A stretch of DNA of 13,017 nucleotides from an uncultured Alphaproteobacteria bacterium (GTDB lineage: Bacteria; Pseudomonadota; Alphaproteobacteria; Micavibrionales; Micavibrionaceae): assembly GCA_937128575.1 (NCBI GenBank), contig CAKZMN010000077.1:1-13017 (forward strand), read 5' to 3'. The translations under genes were made by a program, and so were the position numbers. Position 1 is the stretch's first letter. Each line of letters starts with the position of its first letter. Of this stretch, positions 12,538-13,017 are shown one piece after another. The notes beneath the pieces are model-generated. The model saw only the letters and a program-made list of their open reading frames with translations. It was not told where the DNA came from and did no database searches.

Positions 12538-13017
12538 ATGGAAAATAGTATTTATCTAGGTCTATCGCGGCAAATGACGCTCCAAACCAATATGGAGATT
12601 ATTGCCAATAACGTGGCCAACATGAACACCTCTGGTTTTCGTGCCCAGAACCTGATTTTCGATGAATATATTTCCGACCCCAGAGGCGCAGATGATGCGC
12701 TTTCTTTTGCTGTGGACGAGGCGCATTACCAAGTAACAGCGCCCGGATCCATGTCCGTTACAGGAAACCAACTTGATATTGCCCTTGAGGGGCCAGGATT
12801 TTTAGGCGTTCAAGCGCCCAATGGCGAAACAGCCTACACCAGAGACGGAAGCTTCAGTCTTGCGCCCGGTGGCGGCTTAGTATCGTCCTCCGGTTTTCCG
12901 ATTTTAGATGCTGGCGGCGGCCCGATTACAATACCCAATGGCTCTAGCGAGATTAAGATTGATCAGCGCGGCTTTATATCGAACCAAGATGGCCAGATTG
13001 CACAGCTTCTTATCAAT
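12538..13017 (+). CDS. flgF: FlgF, proximal rod protein (5' part only, cut by window edge)
   Basis: Flagellar rod protein of the FlgF/FlgG type. The first 160 codons are open to the window end. The N-terminus MENSIYLGLSRQMTLQTNME (1-20) followed by IIANNVANMNTSGFRAQNLI is the classical FlgF start and distinguishes it from FlgG, which begins with a longer two-helix 'ALWTAATGM' type sequence. Conserved internal points include GPGFLGVQAPNGETAYTRDG SF (about 93-114), the hook-basal body Gly-x-Gly/Phe-Phe and Tyr-Thr-Arg-x-Gly pattern, and DQRGFISNQDGQI. The ATG at 12538 has AAGGA 7 nt upstream. Transcription is probably from the sigma-54 promoter about 93 bp upstream. flgG, flgA and flgH commonly follow this gene in such clusters, but they would lie outside the window. 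Confidence 0.96.
   Translation, partial: MENSIYLGLSRQMTLQTNMEIIANNVANMNTSGFRAQNLIFDEYISDPRGADDALSFAVDEAHYQVTAPGSMSVTGNQLDIALEGPGFLGVQAPNGETAYTRDGSFSLAPGGGLVSSSGFPILDAGGGPITIPNGSSEIKIDQRGFISNQDGQIAQLLIN

Overview
The window lies inside a flagellar gene cluster of an alphaproteobacterium. The mix of genes points there: flgBC-fliE-fliQR-flhB in one operon, a FliM with an acidic leader before its CheY-binding motif, a DUF6468-type protein after fliM, a MotE-like protein, and a sigma-54 promoter in front of flgF. The last is the arrangement familiar from Caulobacter-type flagellar hierarchies. Base composition is moderate, with roughly half G+C by eye. I cannot name the genus. Nearly all the sequence is coding, and I see no RNA genes, mobile elements or CRISPR array.

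Layout. (1) Positions 1-2667, minus strand: flgB, flgC, fliE, fliQ, fliR and the 5' part of flhB (cut by the window edge), i.e. rod proteins, the rod/MS-ring adaptor and half of the type III export gate. (2) Positions 2735-4448, plus strand, divergent from (1) across only 67 bp: a stand-alone FlhB C-terminal-domain homologue (FhlB type), an unrecognised 87-aa helical protein, fliO and fliP. These genes overlap or abut. (3) Positions 4455-12130, minus strand, convergent with fliP: read from its 5' end this is fliL, fliM, a DUF6468 protein, motE-like, a degenerate MotB paralogue, motB, and a 1001-aa secreted protein with an AMIN-like domain, a Pro/Glu linker and a TPR solenoid. (4) Positions 12131-12537: a 407-bp divergent regulatory region with a near-consensus sigma-54 promoter. 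(5) Positions 12538-13017: the first 160 codons of flgF on the plus strand.

How they fit together. Blocks 1 and 2 build the rod and the export gate (FliP/Q/R with FliO and FlhB). Block 3 is a switch and stator operon: FliM takes CheY-P input, FliL and MotB belong to the stator, and the MotE-like and DUF6468 proteins are accessory. No motA, fliG or fliN is present in the window. The most unusual content is at the distal end of block 3. A second MotB-like protein keeps the transmembrane helix and the OmpA-like fold pattern, but has Ala where MotB has its proton-binding Asp and lacks the peptidoglycan-binding motif. It sits with true MotB and a large periplasmic AMIN/TPR protein. Together they suggest a modified stator with extra periplasmic parts.
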